This document shows positions 1 through 8,008 of a stretch of 64,000 bases of DNA, in pieces. The DNA lies in assembly GCF_025252405.1 (NCBI RefSeq), contig NZ_CP104307.1, forward strand, positions 4,960,001 to 5,024,000. The letters are read 5' to 3'. Below the pieces are notes generated by a model, which was given only the letters and a program-made list of their open reading frames with translations, had not been told where the DNA came from and did not search any database. The position numbers were made by a program, and so were the translations under genes. Within the stretch, counting starts at the first letter, position 1, and every line of letters starts with the position of its first letter. This DNA is from Flavobacterium sp. TR2. GTDB lineage: Bacteria; Bacteroidota; Bacteroidia; Flavobacteriales; Flavobacteriaceae.

Positions 1-403
1 TACAGTTTTCTTTATCTACTTTATTGATAACCACACAAGGCTTTAATCCTAAATCGATCGCTTTTTGCAAAACGAAACGAGTTTGAGGCATTGGACCTTC
101 AAAAGCATCAACTAGCAAACATACACCATCGGCCATGTTCAATACACGTTCTACTTCACCTCCAAAATCGGCGTGGCCAGGAGTGTCAATAATATTGATT
201 TTTGTTCCTTTATATTGAACTGATACGTTTTTAGAAGTAATTGTAATACCTCTCTCGCGCTCTAAATCGTTATTATCTAAGATTAAATCACCTGTGTTTT
301 CGTTTTCACGAAATAACTGACAGTGATACATAATTTTATCAACCAAAGTTGTTTTACCGTGATCGACGTGGGCAATAATTGCAATGTTTCTAATAGATTC
401 CAT
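1..403 (-). CDS. typA: Translational GTPase TypA/BipA, N-terminal part (cut by window edge)
   Basis: The first about 134 residues of the ribosome-associated GTPase TypA/BipA, which acts in ribosome assembly and stress adaptation. Seen: P-loop [10 protein letters not shown] close to the start, the switch I-type motif RERGITIT, the G3 motif DTPGHADF and the G4 motif NKVD just before the edge. The start is the ATG at 403, beginning [16 protein letters not shown], the usual TypA N-terminus without extension. The rest of the gene lies to the left of the window. The spacing and order of the motifs separate it from EF-G and LepA. A promoter-like TACCTTTG lies about 20 bases upstream of the start. 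Confidence 0.95.
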   Translation of the reverse strand, partial: MESIRNIAIIAHVDHGKTTLVDKIMYHCQLFRENENTGDLILDNNDLERERGITITSKNVSVQYKGTKINIIDTPGHADFGGEVERVLNMADGVCLLVDAFEGPMPQTRFVLQKAIDLGLKPCVVINKVDKENC

Positions 404-422
404 CTGTGATTTTTAATGGGCG

Positions 423-430
423 CAAAGGTA
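423..430 (-). promoter_or_regulatory. -7 promoter element (TACCTTTG) of typA
   Basis: On the minus strand TACCTTTG matches the Bacteroidota -7 consensus TAnnTTTG and is followed by GCGCCC, 19 bases before the typA start codon. No TTG -33 box is found at the usual 19-base spacing, only a T-rich stretch, so this is a partial match. Confidence 0.45.
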
Positions 431-571
431 CACTTTATTTTCTAAAAAAAAATGTTTCTGCCATAGTTTGCGTATATACAATCAATTAGTTAATATAAAA
501 CATTAAAATATCGGTTTCAAAATGACATTAACATACGTTTAATTATAGTTAAATTAACTATATTTGAAGTG

Positions 572-2281
572 ATGAAAAGTAAAACTCTCCAAATTACTCT
601 TATTTATACAATCATCTCGATAATTATGGCGGTCTTATGTCATAAATTACTCACAGCCTACTTTTCTTCTTCAGAATATTTATATTTATCTTTAATAAAA
701 GACGTTGCATTTATTCTAATTACAGGATTGGTTTTTAGATTTATACTTTCAAAAAATGACAAAAGAAACATTACCATCTTTGAAAAATTAAACAGAACCA
801 ATGAAGAAATAAAAGAATCTAATGAGAAATATGACATTGTAGCAAAAGCGACTAGTGATACTATTTGGGATTGGAAAATTCAAGAGGACAGTATTAATTG
901 GAACAAAGGAATTGAAGGTGTTTTTGGTTATGACCCGAAAGAAGTTGGCAAAACTTCTAAATGGTGGTTCGACAAAATTCACCCAGAAGACAGCATCCGA
1001 ATGTCAATAAAACTCTATTCTTTTATAGAGCAAAAAACTGAAAAATGGCAGGATCAATATCGTTTTAGATGCGCTGACGGAACATACAAATACGTTTTGG
1101 ATCGAGGTTTTCTTTTAAAGGATGAAAACGGAAGAGCAATCAGAATGATTGGGGCGATTCAGGACATTACAAAACAAAAAGAAGAAGAACAAAGGCTAAA
1201 ACTTTTAGAAACTGTAATTACACAATCTAAAGACTCTATTTTAATTACCGAAGCCAATTCTTCTGAAAGAAAAATACCGAAAATAGTGTATGTTAATCCA
1301 GCATTTTCTCAAATGTCAGGTTATCAATCAAATGAAATAATTGGAAAATCGCCTAACATTTTTAAAGGTCCAAAATCAGATTCTGATGAATTAAAAAAAC
1401 TTTTAAAAGCCATAAAAAATGAGGAGGAATGTCTAATTGAAACCATTACTTATACCAAAAAAAAAGAAGAATACTGGGTACGCTTTTCTATGATTCCTAT
1501 TTTTAATAATGAAGGGATAATTTCGCACTGGATTTCGATACAAAGAGACATCACCGACGAGAAAAAACTAGAAACAGAAAAAGAACATCTTATTCGAGAA
1601 TTAACACAAAACAACAAAGACCTAAAACAATTCTCTTATATCACATCGCACAATCTTAGAGCACCTCTTTCAAATTTAATCGGACTTTTAAATTTAATAG
1701 AAGACATTCCGATCGAAAACGAAGAACTCGAAGAAATACTAGCCGGATTCACCAAATCGACCCATTTGCTAAATGAGACCATCAATGATTTAGTAAAAGT
1801 TATTATCATTAAAGACAACCCTTCAATGCAAAAAGAAGAAGTATCTTTAAAAGAAGTTTTTGAAAATGTATTTAGCCAGCTTTCATTTCAAATTGAGTTA
1901 CACAAACCAATAATTAAACTCAAATTTGATAAAGTACCAGAACTTATTACAAACAAAGCCTACATTGAAAGTATTTTATTAAATCTGCTCACCAATTCTA
2001 TTAAATACAAATCAGAAAACAGAAAACTAAAAATATCCATAATAGCAGAACAAATCGAACAGAGAACAATCTTAACCTTTAAAGACAACGGAATTGGAAT
2101 AGATTTAGAAAGAAATCGCGACAAAGTATTTGGCCTTTATCAAAGATTTCACAACTATCCCGACAGCAAAGGTTTAGGGTTATATCTTGTAAAATCGCAG
2201 GTAGAAACAATGGGAGGTACAATTTCTATTGATAGCGAAGTCAACAAAGGCACCACTTTTACAATAACATTTAAAAATTAA
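572..2281 (+). CDS. Membrane-bound PAS-domain sensor histidine kinase
   Basis: A sensor kinase of 569 residues. Two hydrophobic segments at residues about 7-30 and 38-60 suggest a membrane anchor without a large periplasmic domain. Two PAS domains follow (about 90-210 and 215-335); the first has the PAS fold-3 type motif W-F-D-K-I-H-P-E-D with a PAC tail ending GAIQDITKQKEEE, the second ends in QRDITDEKK. The phospho-accepting His is near residue 360 in TSHNLRAPL, followed by the N box (LLTNSIKY), G1 (DNGIGID) and G2 (GLGLYLVK) of the ATPase domain. A GTG directly precedes the ATG at 572; the ATG is preferred. A receiver-only gene starts 5 bases after the stop, so the two probably form one signalling unit. 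The signal sensed is unknown. Confidence 0.9.
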   Translation: MKSKTLQITLIYTIISIIMAVLCHKLLTAYFSSSEYLYLSLIKDVAFILITGLVFRFILSKNDKRNITIFEKLNRTNEEIKESNEKYDIVAKATSDTIWDWKIQEDSINWNKGIEGVFGYDPKEVGKTSKWWFDKIHPEDSIRMSIKLYSFIEQKTEKWQDQYRFRCADGTYKYVLDRGFLLKDENGRAIRMIGAIQDITKQKEEEQRLKLLETVITQSKDSILITEANSSERKIPKIVYVNPAFSQMSGYQSNEIIGKSPNIFKGPKSDSDELKKLLKAIKNEEECLIETITYTKKKEEYWVRFSMIPIFNNEGIISHWISIQRDITDEKKLETEKEHLIRELTQNNKDLKQFSYITSHNLRAPLSNLIGLLNLIEDIPIENEELEEILAGFTKSTHLLNETINDLVKVIIIKDNPSMQKEEVSLKEVFENVFSQLSFQIELHKPIIKLKFDKVPELITNKAYIESILLNLLTNSIKYKSENRKLKISIIAEQIEQRTILTFKDNGIGIDLERNRDKVFGLYQRFHNYPDSKGLGLYLVKSQVETMGGTISIDSEVNKGTTFTITFKN

Positions 2282-2286
2282 TTATT

Positions 2287-2694
2287 ATGCTTGAGCAGAT
2301 TTTATGTATTGATGATGATCCTATCACATTGATGCTATGCAAAAAAGTAATTTCAAAATCTTCATTTTCACATGAAGTTATTACGGCTCAAAACGGCGAA
2401 GAGGCCCTTCATCATTTCAATATCTTAAAATATACAAACGACAAAGCTAAAAAAAGGCCTGAATTAATTTTCTTAGATTTAAATATGCCTATTATGGGAG
2501 GATGGGAGTTCTTGGATCATTTTACTTCTTCAGATTACAGAGAATTCAATACTGTCCCTGTAATTGTTTTGTCTTCTACAATTGATCCCGAAGACCTTGC
2601 TAAGGCCAAAAAATACCCTATTATTATAGATTTCCTTTCGAAACCCATTACACAGCCAATGCTCGAATACCTTAAAAAGAAAATAGAACCTTAA
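2287..2694 (+). CDS. Stand-alone response regulator receiver protein
   Basis: A receiver domain of 135 residues without an output domain. Seen: the acidic pair IDDDP near the N-terminus, the phospho-accepting Asp at residue 64 in IFLDLNMPIMGG, the Thr/Ser position in VIVLSST and the conserved Lys in FLSKPI. It lies 5 bases after the PAS histidine kinase gene and is very likely its partner. With no DNA-binding or enzymatic domain it must act by protein-protein contact or as a phosphorelay intermediate. The IDDDPITLMLCKK start resembles the Rcp1-like receivers that follow bacteriophytochrome or PAS kinases. Confidence 0.9.
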   Translation: MLEQILCIDDDPITLMLCKKVISKSSFSHEVITAQNGEEALHHFNILKYTNDKAKKRPELIFLDLNMPIMGGWEFLDHFTSSDYREFNTVPVIVLSSTIDPEDLAKAKKYPIIIDFLSKPITQPMLEYLKKKIEP

Positions 2695-2776
2695 GGAGAA
2701 AGGATTTCAAATTTCAAATTTCAAAATCTAAATACCAGATTAAATCAAGATTCAAAATAAAACCTTCAAAACAACA

Positions 2777-2819
2777 AAATTCCAAACCCCAATAGCTATA
2801 AAATTGGAATTTGGAATTT
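2777..2819. repeat. Dispersed-type palindrome between a receiver gene and rpsT
   Basis: Two 17-base arms, 2777-2793 and 2803-2819, pair at 15 of 17 positions around a 9-base loop (AAATTCCAAA on the left, TTTGGAATTT on the right). It is preceded at 2704-2730 by a short tandem of TTTCAAA units. It lies between convergent genes. Confidence 0.55.
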
Positions 2820-2852
2820 ATTTTTTATCAAAATTTCATTTTGAGTTAAAAC

Positions 2853-2882
2853 AAAAAAAGACCTCGAAAAGAGGACTTTTTT
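2853..2882 (-). terminator. Rho-independent terminator of rpsT
   Basis: On the minus strand a stem with arms AAGTCCTC and GAGGTCTT (one T-T mismatch) and a TTTT-C loop ends in a T run, about 25 bases after the rpsT stop codon. Confidence 0.65.
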
Positions 2883-2904
2883 ATATATCTAATAAATTGT
2901 TCAA

Positions 2905-3156
2905 TTACAATTTAGCAACGTGTTTCGTTAATTTAGACTTCAAGTTAGAAGCTTTATTATCGTGAATGATGTTCTTTTTAGCCAATTTATCGATCATAGA
3001 GATAACAGTTGATAATTTAGCAGCAGCATCAGATTTATCAGTAGCTAATCTTAATGCTTTAATTGCATTACGAGTAGTTTTGTGCTGATATCTGTTAAGA
3101 ACTCTTCTTTTTTCGTTACTTCTGATTCTTTTTAATGCTGACTTATGATTTGCCAT
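2905..3156 (-). CDS. rpsT: Small ribosomal subunit protein S20 (bS20)
   Basis: The 83-residue protein starts MANHKSALKRIRSNEKR, the hallmark of bS20, and is rich in Lys/Arg and Ala as expected for its helical-hairpin fold that binds 16S rRNA early in 30S assembly. Its length is normal (80-90). It is a single gene downstream of the two tRNA-Glu genes on the same strand and ends at a terminator hairpin at 2853-2882. Confidence 0.97.
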   Translation of the reverse strand: MANHKSALKRIRSNEKRRVLNRYQHKTTRNAIKALRLATDKSDAAAKLSTVISMIDKLAKKNIIHDNKASNLKSKLTKHVAKL

Positions 3157-3310
3157 TTTCTTTTAATTTTAGATGTAATAATTATTATAAATACTAGTTA
3201 AAAAAGAAAAACCTCCCACAATTGCAAAACAATCACTTTGGTTTTAACTAATAAAACAAAAACCGAGACACCAATTTTTGTTTTACAAAACTTATTTACA
3301 ACTAATTTTG

Positions 3311-3382
3311 TAGTCCGTAGGGGAATCGAACCCCTGTTACCAGGATGAAAACCTGGCGTCCTAACCCCTAGACGAACGGACC
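3311..3382 (-). tRNA. tRNA-Glu (anticodon TTC), copy 1
   Basis: The 72-base cloverleaf folds on the minus strand: acceptor GGTCCGT/ACGGACT, anticodon stem CCAGG/CCTGG around loop TTTTCAT (anticodon TTC), T arm with GGTTCGATTCC. The discriminator is A. CCA is not encoded. It differs from copy 2 only in the D loop and the outer T stem. Confidence 0.96.
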
Positions 3383-3427
3383 TTAATTCTCCTAAGTTGG
3401 AAACTTTTCAATATGTAATATAACTTG

Positions 3428-3499
3428 TAGTCCGTGGGGGAATCGAACCCCCCTTACCAGGATGAAAACCTGGCGTCCTAACCGATAGACGAACGGACC
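3428..3499 (-). tRNA. tRNA-Glu (anticodon TTC), copy 2
   Basis: A second 72-base tRNA-Glu, 45 bases upstream of copy 1 in the direction of transcription. It has the same acceptor and anticodon arms; the D loop reads TATCGG instead of TAGGGG, and the T stem is GGGGG/CCCCC instead of AGGGG/CCCCT. The pair is presumably one transcript from the promoter at 3520-3549. Confidence 0.96.
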
Positions 3500-3519
3500 G
3501 CGCTTCTGTATTGCGGATG

Positions 3520-3549
3520 CAAAGATACATCTATTTTTTAGTTGCGCAA
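3520..3549 (-). promoter_or_regulatory. Bacteroidota-type promoter of the tRNA-Glu pair
   Basis: On the minus strand TTG, exactly 19 bases, then TATCTTTG. This fits the known Bacteroidota sigma-factor consensus (-33 TTG, N19, -7 TAnnTTTG) and lies 20 bases before the 5' end of the first tRNA. It is the best promoter match in the window. Confidence 0.75.
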
Positions 3550-3577
3550 TACCTAATGCAAAAAAAACTATTTTTTT

Positions 3578-5056
3578 TTAATATGCCTTAGCAAAAAGCA
3601 CTCTTTTAGAAGAAGGTTTCCCAGTAAACACGCAGGTTCCCGCCTCTTCAACTGCATCCAAAGGAATGCATCTAATCGTCGCTTTTGTCAATTCTTTTAT
3701 CTTCTCTTCTGTCTCAGCTGTTCCGTCCCAATGAGCCGATAAAAAGCCTCCTTTACCTTCTAAAACTTCTTTAAATTCCTCAAAACTATTTACTTCCGTA
3801 ATATGAGTATTGCGATAATCTAATGCTTTTGTAAATAAGTCCGCTTGAATTTGTTCTAAAAGATCATTGATGTGTTCAACGATTTTTTCGCCAGCAACGA
3901 CTTCTTTTGTCAAATTATCTCGTCTTGCCACCTCAAAAGTTCCGTTTTCTAAATCTTTTGGACCAACAGCAATTCGAACAGGAACACCTTTCAATTCCCA
4001 CTCTGCAAATTTAAATCCCGGTTTTTGGGTTGTTCTATCGTCAAATTTAACAGTGATTTTTAATTTTCTCAATTTAGCTGTCAAATCCTTAACCGCTTCT
4101 GTAATTTGAGCCAACTGTTCATCAGTCTTATATATAGGAACAATAACTACTTGTATTGGAGCCAAATTTGGAGGCAACACCAATCCCTGATCATCAGAAT
4201 GCGTCATAATAAGCGCTCCCATCAAACGTGTAGACACTCCCCAAGAAGTTCCCCAAACGTGTTCTTGTTTCCCTTCAGCGTTAGCAAACTTAACATCAAA
4301 TGCTTTTGCAAAGTTTTGTCCCAAAAAGTGTGACGTTCCAGCCTGCAATGCTTTACCATCTTGCATCAATGCTTCAATGCAATATGTCTCATCTGCTCCG
4401 GCAAAACGCTCTGTTTCTGTTTTAAAACCTTTAACAACCGGAATCGCCATAAAGTTTTCTGCAAAATCAGCATAAACATTCATCATTTTTTCCGATTCTT
4501 CCAGCGCTTCATCTTTTGTAGCGTGAGCAGTATGCCCTTCCTGCCATAAAAACTCAGCAGTTCTCAAGAACAAACGCGTACGCATTTCCCATCGAACCAC
4601 ATTTGCCCATTGATTAATTAATAAAGGCAAATCTCTATAAGACTGCACCCATCCTTTATATGTAGACCAAATAATAGCTTCACTCGTTGGACGAACAATA
4701 AGCTCTTCCTCCAATCTTGCATTCGGATCAACCATTAATTTACCAGGTCTCTCCTCGTCATTTTTTAATCTGTAATGCGTTACAACTGCACATTCTTTTG
4801 CAAATCCCTCTGCATTCTTCTCCTCTGCCTCAAACATGCTTTTCGGTACAAATAACGGAAAATACGCATTTTGATGTCCAGTTTCTTTGAACATACGATC
4901 TAACTCAGCTTGCATTTTTTCCCAAATAGCATATCCGTATGGTTTAATTACCATACATCCTCTAACTCCTGAATTTTCAGCTAGATCTGCCTTTACAACC
5001 AGTTCGTTATACCATTTCGAATAATCTTCTGATCTTGTAGTAAGGTTCTTACTCAT
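3578..5056 (-). CDS. proS: Prolyl-tRNA synthetase, short archaeal/eukaryote-like form
   Basis: Class II aminoacyl-tRNA synthetase that charges tRNA-Pro. At 492 residues it lacks the long internal editing insertion of E. coli-type ProRS and belongs to the shorter archaeal/eukaryotic-like form common in Bacteroidota. Seen: motif 2 region [20 protein letters not shown] near residues 150-170, the TSEAIIW segment, the motif 3 region [18 protein letters not shown], an anticodon-binding domain from about residue 300 (VVIVPIY), and the C-terminal zinc-binding-like domain ending in an aromatic residue (FAKAY). The start ATG at 5056 gives [19 protein letters not shown], typical for the family. It is divergent from the lipoprotein gene at 5159. 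Confidence 0.96.
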   Translation of the reverse strand: MSKNLTTRSEDYSKWYNELVVKADLAENSGVRGCMVIKPYGYAIWEKMQAELDRMFKETGHQNAYFPLFVPKSMFEAEEKNAEGFAKECAVVTHYRLKNDEERPGKLMVDPNARLEEELIVRPTSEAIIWSTYKGWVQSYRDLPLLINQWANVVRWEMRTRLFLRTAEFLWQEGHTAHATKDEALEESEKMMNVYADFAENFMAIPVVKGFKTETERFAGADETYCIEALMQDGKALQAGTSHFLGQNFAKAFDVKFANAEGKQEHVWGTSWGVSTRLMGALIMTHSDDQGLVLPPNLAPIQVVIVPIYKTDEQLAQITEAVKDLTAKLRKLKITVKFDDRTTQKPGFKFAEWELKGVPVRIAVGPKDLENGTFEVARRDNLTKEVVAGEKIVEHINDLLEQIQADLFTKALDYRNTHITEVNSFEEFKEVLEGKGGFLSAHWDGTAETEEKIKELTKATIRCIPLDAVEEAGTCVFTGKPSSKRVLFAKAY

Positions 5057-5158
5057 ATTATATTTTTTGGCACAAATTTTGTTTTAAACAATTTTAACTA
5101 AATAGTTTGACAAAACTAACTAATTTTGTAATGTGCAACAATAAAAAACACCACAGAT

Positions 5159-6169
5159 ATGAAAACTTACCTTTCACTCCGCCAAAACTCTAATCATTTT
5201 TACTTAATCGGATTACTGAGTTTATTGCTAGCATCATGTGGTTCTTACCAAAATTCATCTTATTACGATAATGATGGTGTTTATGGTGGTTCATCTGTTC
5301 AATATGTAGCAAATGGAACAAACAACCAGTACAAAGAATACTTCAGATCACTGCAAGACGATAATCAGCCAACTGAAATATTTACTGACGTTGACAATTA
5401 TACTAATTATTCAGACAGCACTCAAACTGCCTCTATAGCTTATCCTGCATGGGGAAGCAGCAGTTCTGACGTTTCTGTAAACTTCTATACTACTCCAACA
5501 TGGTCATTTGGCTTTGGATGGGGATACCCTTATTATGGATATGGATATTACGGATGGGGCTACCCTTATTACGGATGGGGATATCCAGGATGGGGCTACC
5601 CAGGTTGGGGATATCCAGGATGGGGATATCCACACTATGGCTATGGATATAACTACTCTTACAACTATGGAAGAAGAGGCTCTGCAGCTTATTATGGAGA
5701 CAGAAACTATGCCTACAATAGAAATTACTCTACAGGCAGAGGATACACTACCAATAGAAACTACTCAACTGGCAGAGGATATACCACCAATAGAGGAGAT
5801 TACACCACAAACAGAAGTTACACCACAAATAGATCATCTAATAGCTATACTGACTTTAGAAGAACTTCTACTTTAAATAGAGGAACAACTAGTCCTACAT
5901 TTACCAATAGAGGATCATACAACAACGGTTCTAATTACAACACCTATAGCAACAGAAGATCTTATAACAATAGCGGAAATACCACAACAAACAGAAGCTA
6001 CACTCCTAGCAACAACAGCGGTTCTTCTAGAAGCTATACACCAAGCAACAGTGCTCCATCAAGAAGCTACTCTCCTAGCATGGGAGGCAGTGGCGGTTCT
6101 AGATCATACAGCGGCGGTGGCGGCGGTGGAGGAATGAGATCTGGCGGTGGCGGTGGAGGAAGAAGATAA
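5159..6169 (+). CDS. Low-complexity Gly/Tyr/Ser/Asn-rich lipoprotein
   Basis: A 336-residue protein with a lipoprotein signal: hydrophobic segment LIGLLSLLLASC with the lipobox LLASC and the lipidated Cys at residue 27. The mature part is highly repetitive: a Gly/Trp/Tyr/Pro stretch (GWGYPGWGYP, about 115-160), then Tyr/Asn/Arg/Thr/Ser-rich sequence with repeated NYSTGRGYTTNR-like units, ending in a Gly-rich tail with two Arg. No catalytic motif is visible. Similar proteins are common in flavobacteria as vitellogenin-like or prolyl-rich hypothetical lipoproteins. It precedes a FadL-like barrel gene by 44 bases, so a joint envelope role is possible. Function unknown. Confidence 0.8.
   Translation: MKTYLSLRQNSNHFYLIGLLSLLLASCGSYQNSSYYDNDGVYGGSSVQYVANGTNNQYKEYFRSLQDDNQPTEIFTDVDNYTNYSDSTQTASIAYPAWGSSSSDVSVNFYTTPTWSFGFGWGYPYYGYGYYGWGYPYYGWGYPGWGYPGWGYPGWGYPHYGYGYNYSYNYGRRGSAAYYGDRNYAYNRNYSTGRGYTTNRNYSTGRGYTTNRGDYTTNRSYTTNRSSNSYTDFRRTSTLNRGTTSPTFTNRGSYNNGSNYNTYSNRRSYNNSGNTTTNRSYTPSNNSGSSRSYTPSNSAPSRSYSPSMGGSGGSRSYSGGGGGGGMRSGGGGGGRR
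5515..5650 (+). repeat. In-gene tandem repeats coding for GWGYPG/YYGYG
   Basis: Within the lipoprotein gene the unit GGATGGGGATATCCA and close variants recurs in frame about five times at 5574-5632, flanked by degenerate TATTATGGATATGG units. It encodes a Gly-Trp-Gly-Tyr-Pro repeat. Confidence 0.7.
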
Positions 6170-6213
6170 TTTTTTCTCTCAGTCCACTTAAATTTGAACT
6201 AAAACTTATCAAA

Positions 6214-7797
6214 ATGAAAAAAATATTATTCCTATTTATAACAGGACTAACTGTCAGCGCGTCATATTCACAAGAAGTTTCAGACGCTTTACGTTATTCC
6301 CAAGAAAATCTTACTGGAACCGCGCGCTACAGAGCCATGAGCGGCGCCTTTGGAGCCGTTGGAGGAGACATATCTGCATTGAGCGTTAACCCTGCTGGAT
6401 CTGCCATTTTTAACAGCAATCAAGTTGGAGTATCATTTAGCAATCAGAATATTAAAAACAACTCCAACTATAATGGGACTCAAACCTCAGACAAAGAAAA
6501 TTCATTTATCTTAAATCAAGCAGGAGGTGTTTTTGTATTTAAAAATAGTAATCCAAATGTCGGATGGAATAAAATCTCAATTGGTGCAACTTATGAGAAC
6601 ACCAACAATTTCAATAATGAAATTTTCTCAGCAGGAACCAATCCTACCCATTCAGTTGGCGCTTATTTCCTAGACTATGCAAATTATAGCAACGGAGGCT
6701 TTCCTGTTCCTCATGAATTTGTCAATACACAAGGCAACGAAACAGTCTCTGATCTATATCGCTATCTAGGATCTAATTTCCCAAATGGGCAATATCCTAA
6801 TCTAAGCGGTTTTTCTGCACAACAAGCCTTATTAGGATATCAAGGATATATCATGAACATCGATGATGTGGATAACCCTAATAGCACTTATTCTACAAAT
6901 GTTCCAAAAGGCAAAGACACTAATTACTACCAAACCAACGACATTTACTCAAGAGGCTACAATAGCAAAGCAAGTTTCAATATCGCAACATCTTATAAAG
7001 ACCGACTATATTTAGGAGCCAATTTAAATGTTCATATCACCGATTATAGAAGATCTACGAGTTTTTACGAAACCAATAATGGCGCACTGCAATCAAACGA
7101 AACGATATCAAGCATACGATTCAATAACGATTTGTACACCTACGGAAATGGATTTTCTTTCCAGCTTGGAGCAATCGGAAAAGTAACTAATAATTTCAGA
7201 CTTGGTATAGCCTATGAGTCAAATACTTGGTATGAATTATACGAAGAACTTTCGCAAAGCTTATACACCACAAGACAAGCGGCAGGCGGGCCAATTGTAA
7301 ATGCCAATGTAAACCCTAACGTTGTAAATGTTTATGAATCTTACACTTTACAAACACCAGACAAATGGACTTTCAGTGCTGCTTATGTGTTTGGAAAAAC
7401 AGGTTTATTAAGCATTGACTACGGTTTAAGAAACTATGGAAATGCCAAATTCAAACCAACTCACGCAGGCTTCGGAGGTATTAACGACCAAATTGACACT
7501 AGTCTTACCAGTACAGGAGAACTTCGTATTGGAGCCGAATACAAAATCAAGCAATTGAGTTTAAGAGGAGGATACCGTTACGAAGGAAGCCCTTATAAAA
7601 ACGGAATCACAGTTGGTGAATTAAACAGCTATTCTGCAGGTTTAGGGTATAATTTTGGATCTACAAAATTAGACTTAGCATATTCTTATTTGGAAAGAGA
7701 TTCAAATCAAGGTTTCTTTACAAGAGGATTTACTGATGGAGCTAACATTACCTCGAAATTAAACAATGTCACTATGACCTTATTATTTGAATTGTAA
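6214..7797 (+). CDS. OmpP1/FadL/TodX-family outer membrane transport protein
   Basis: A 527-residue beta-barrel protein with a cleavable signal (MKKILFLFITGLTVSASYSQ). The N-terminal region has the FadL-family pattern: SQENLTGTARYRAMSGAFGAVGGD followed by LSVNPAG, matching the plug/hatch segment in which the NPAG motif is the hallmark. The rest shows alternating beta strands with Tyr/Asn/Gly-rich loops and the C-terminus ends in LLFEL, a typical outer-membrane assembly signal. Members import hydrophobic compounds such as long-chain fatty acids; the ligand here cannot be told. A strong terminator follows at 7827. Confidence 0.88.
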   Translation: MKKILFLFITGLTVSASYSQEVSDALRYSQENLTGTARYRAMSGAFGAVGGDISALSVNPAGSAIFNSNQVGVSFSNQNIKNNSNYNGTQTSDKENSFILNQAGGVFVFKNSNPNVGWNKISIGATYENTNNFNNEIFSAGTNPTHSVGAYFLDYANYSNGGFPVPHEFVNTQGNETVSDLYRYLGSNFPNGQYPNLSGFSAQQALLGYQGYIMNIDDVDNPNSTYSTNVPKGKDTNYYQTNDIYSRGYNSKASFNIATSYKDRLYLGANLNVHITDYRRSTSFYETNNGALQSNETISSIRFNNDLYTYGNGFSFQLGAIGKVTNNFRLGIAYESNTWYELYEELSQSLYTTRQAAGGPIVNANVNPNVVNVYESYTLQTPDKWTFSAAYVFGKTGLLSIDYGLRNYGNAKFKPTHAGFGGINDQIDTSLTSTGELRIGAEYKIKQLSLRGGYRYEGSPYKNGITVGELNSYSAGLGYNFGSTKLDLAYSYLERDSNQGFFTRGFTDGANITSKLNNVTMTLLFEL

Positions 7798-7826
7798 TTA
7801 AAAATCAAAATAGATGATTGAAAATT

Positions 7827-7858
7827 TCCGTCAGGTTTTTGCTTGACGGATTTTTTTT
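7827..7858 (+). terminator. Terminator of the FadL-like gene
   Basis: Arms TCCGTCA and TGACGGA around a GTTTTTGCT-type loop, followed by eight T. It begins 30 bases after the stop codon at 7797. Confidence 0.8.
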
Positions 7859-7981
7859 ACCCTAGAGAAAATCTTTTTATTATAAATCTAACTTCAGGCG
7901 TACTAAGCAGTCAGAAAGGTCAGCTTCATAAAAAACAGCTAAAACAAACTGCAAACTAGTGTGGTTTGAATAAAAAAAGTG

Positions 7982-7989
7982 TAATTTTG
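7982..7989 (+). promoter_or_regulatory. -7 promoter element (TAATTTTG) of rimO
   Basis: TAATTTTG matches TAnnTTTG and is followed by CACTCC, 19 bases before the rimO start codon. A TTTG lies upstream, but at 13 rather than 19 bases, so the -33 box is uncertain. Confidence 0.45.
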
Positions 7990-8008
7990 CACTCCAATTT
8001 ATAAAAGT

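Noticed and set aside
559..566. TATATTTG as a promoter of the PAS kinase gene
   Set aside because: It matches TAnnTTTG but lies only 6 bases before the start codon, which would put transcription start inside the codon; no -33 box fits.
5508..5876. 122-codon frame MALDGDTLIMDMDITDG... inside the lipoprotein gene
   Set aside because: An out-of-frame reading of the GWGYPG/TTNR repeats; low complexity and no start context. The lipobox-bearing frame is the gene.
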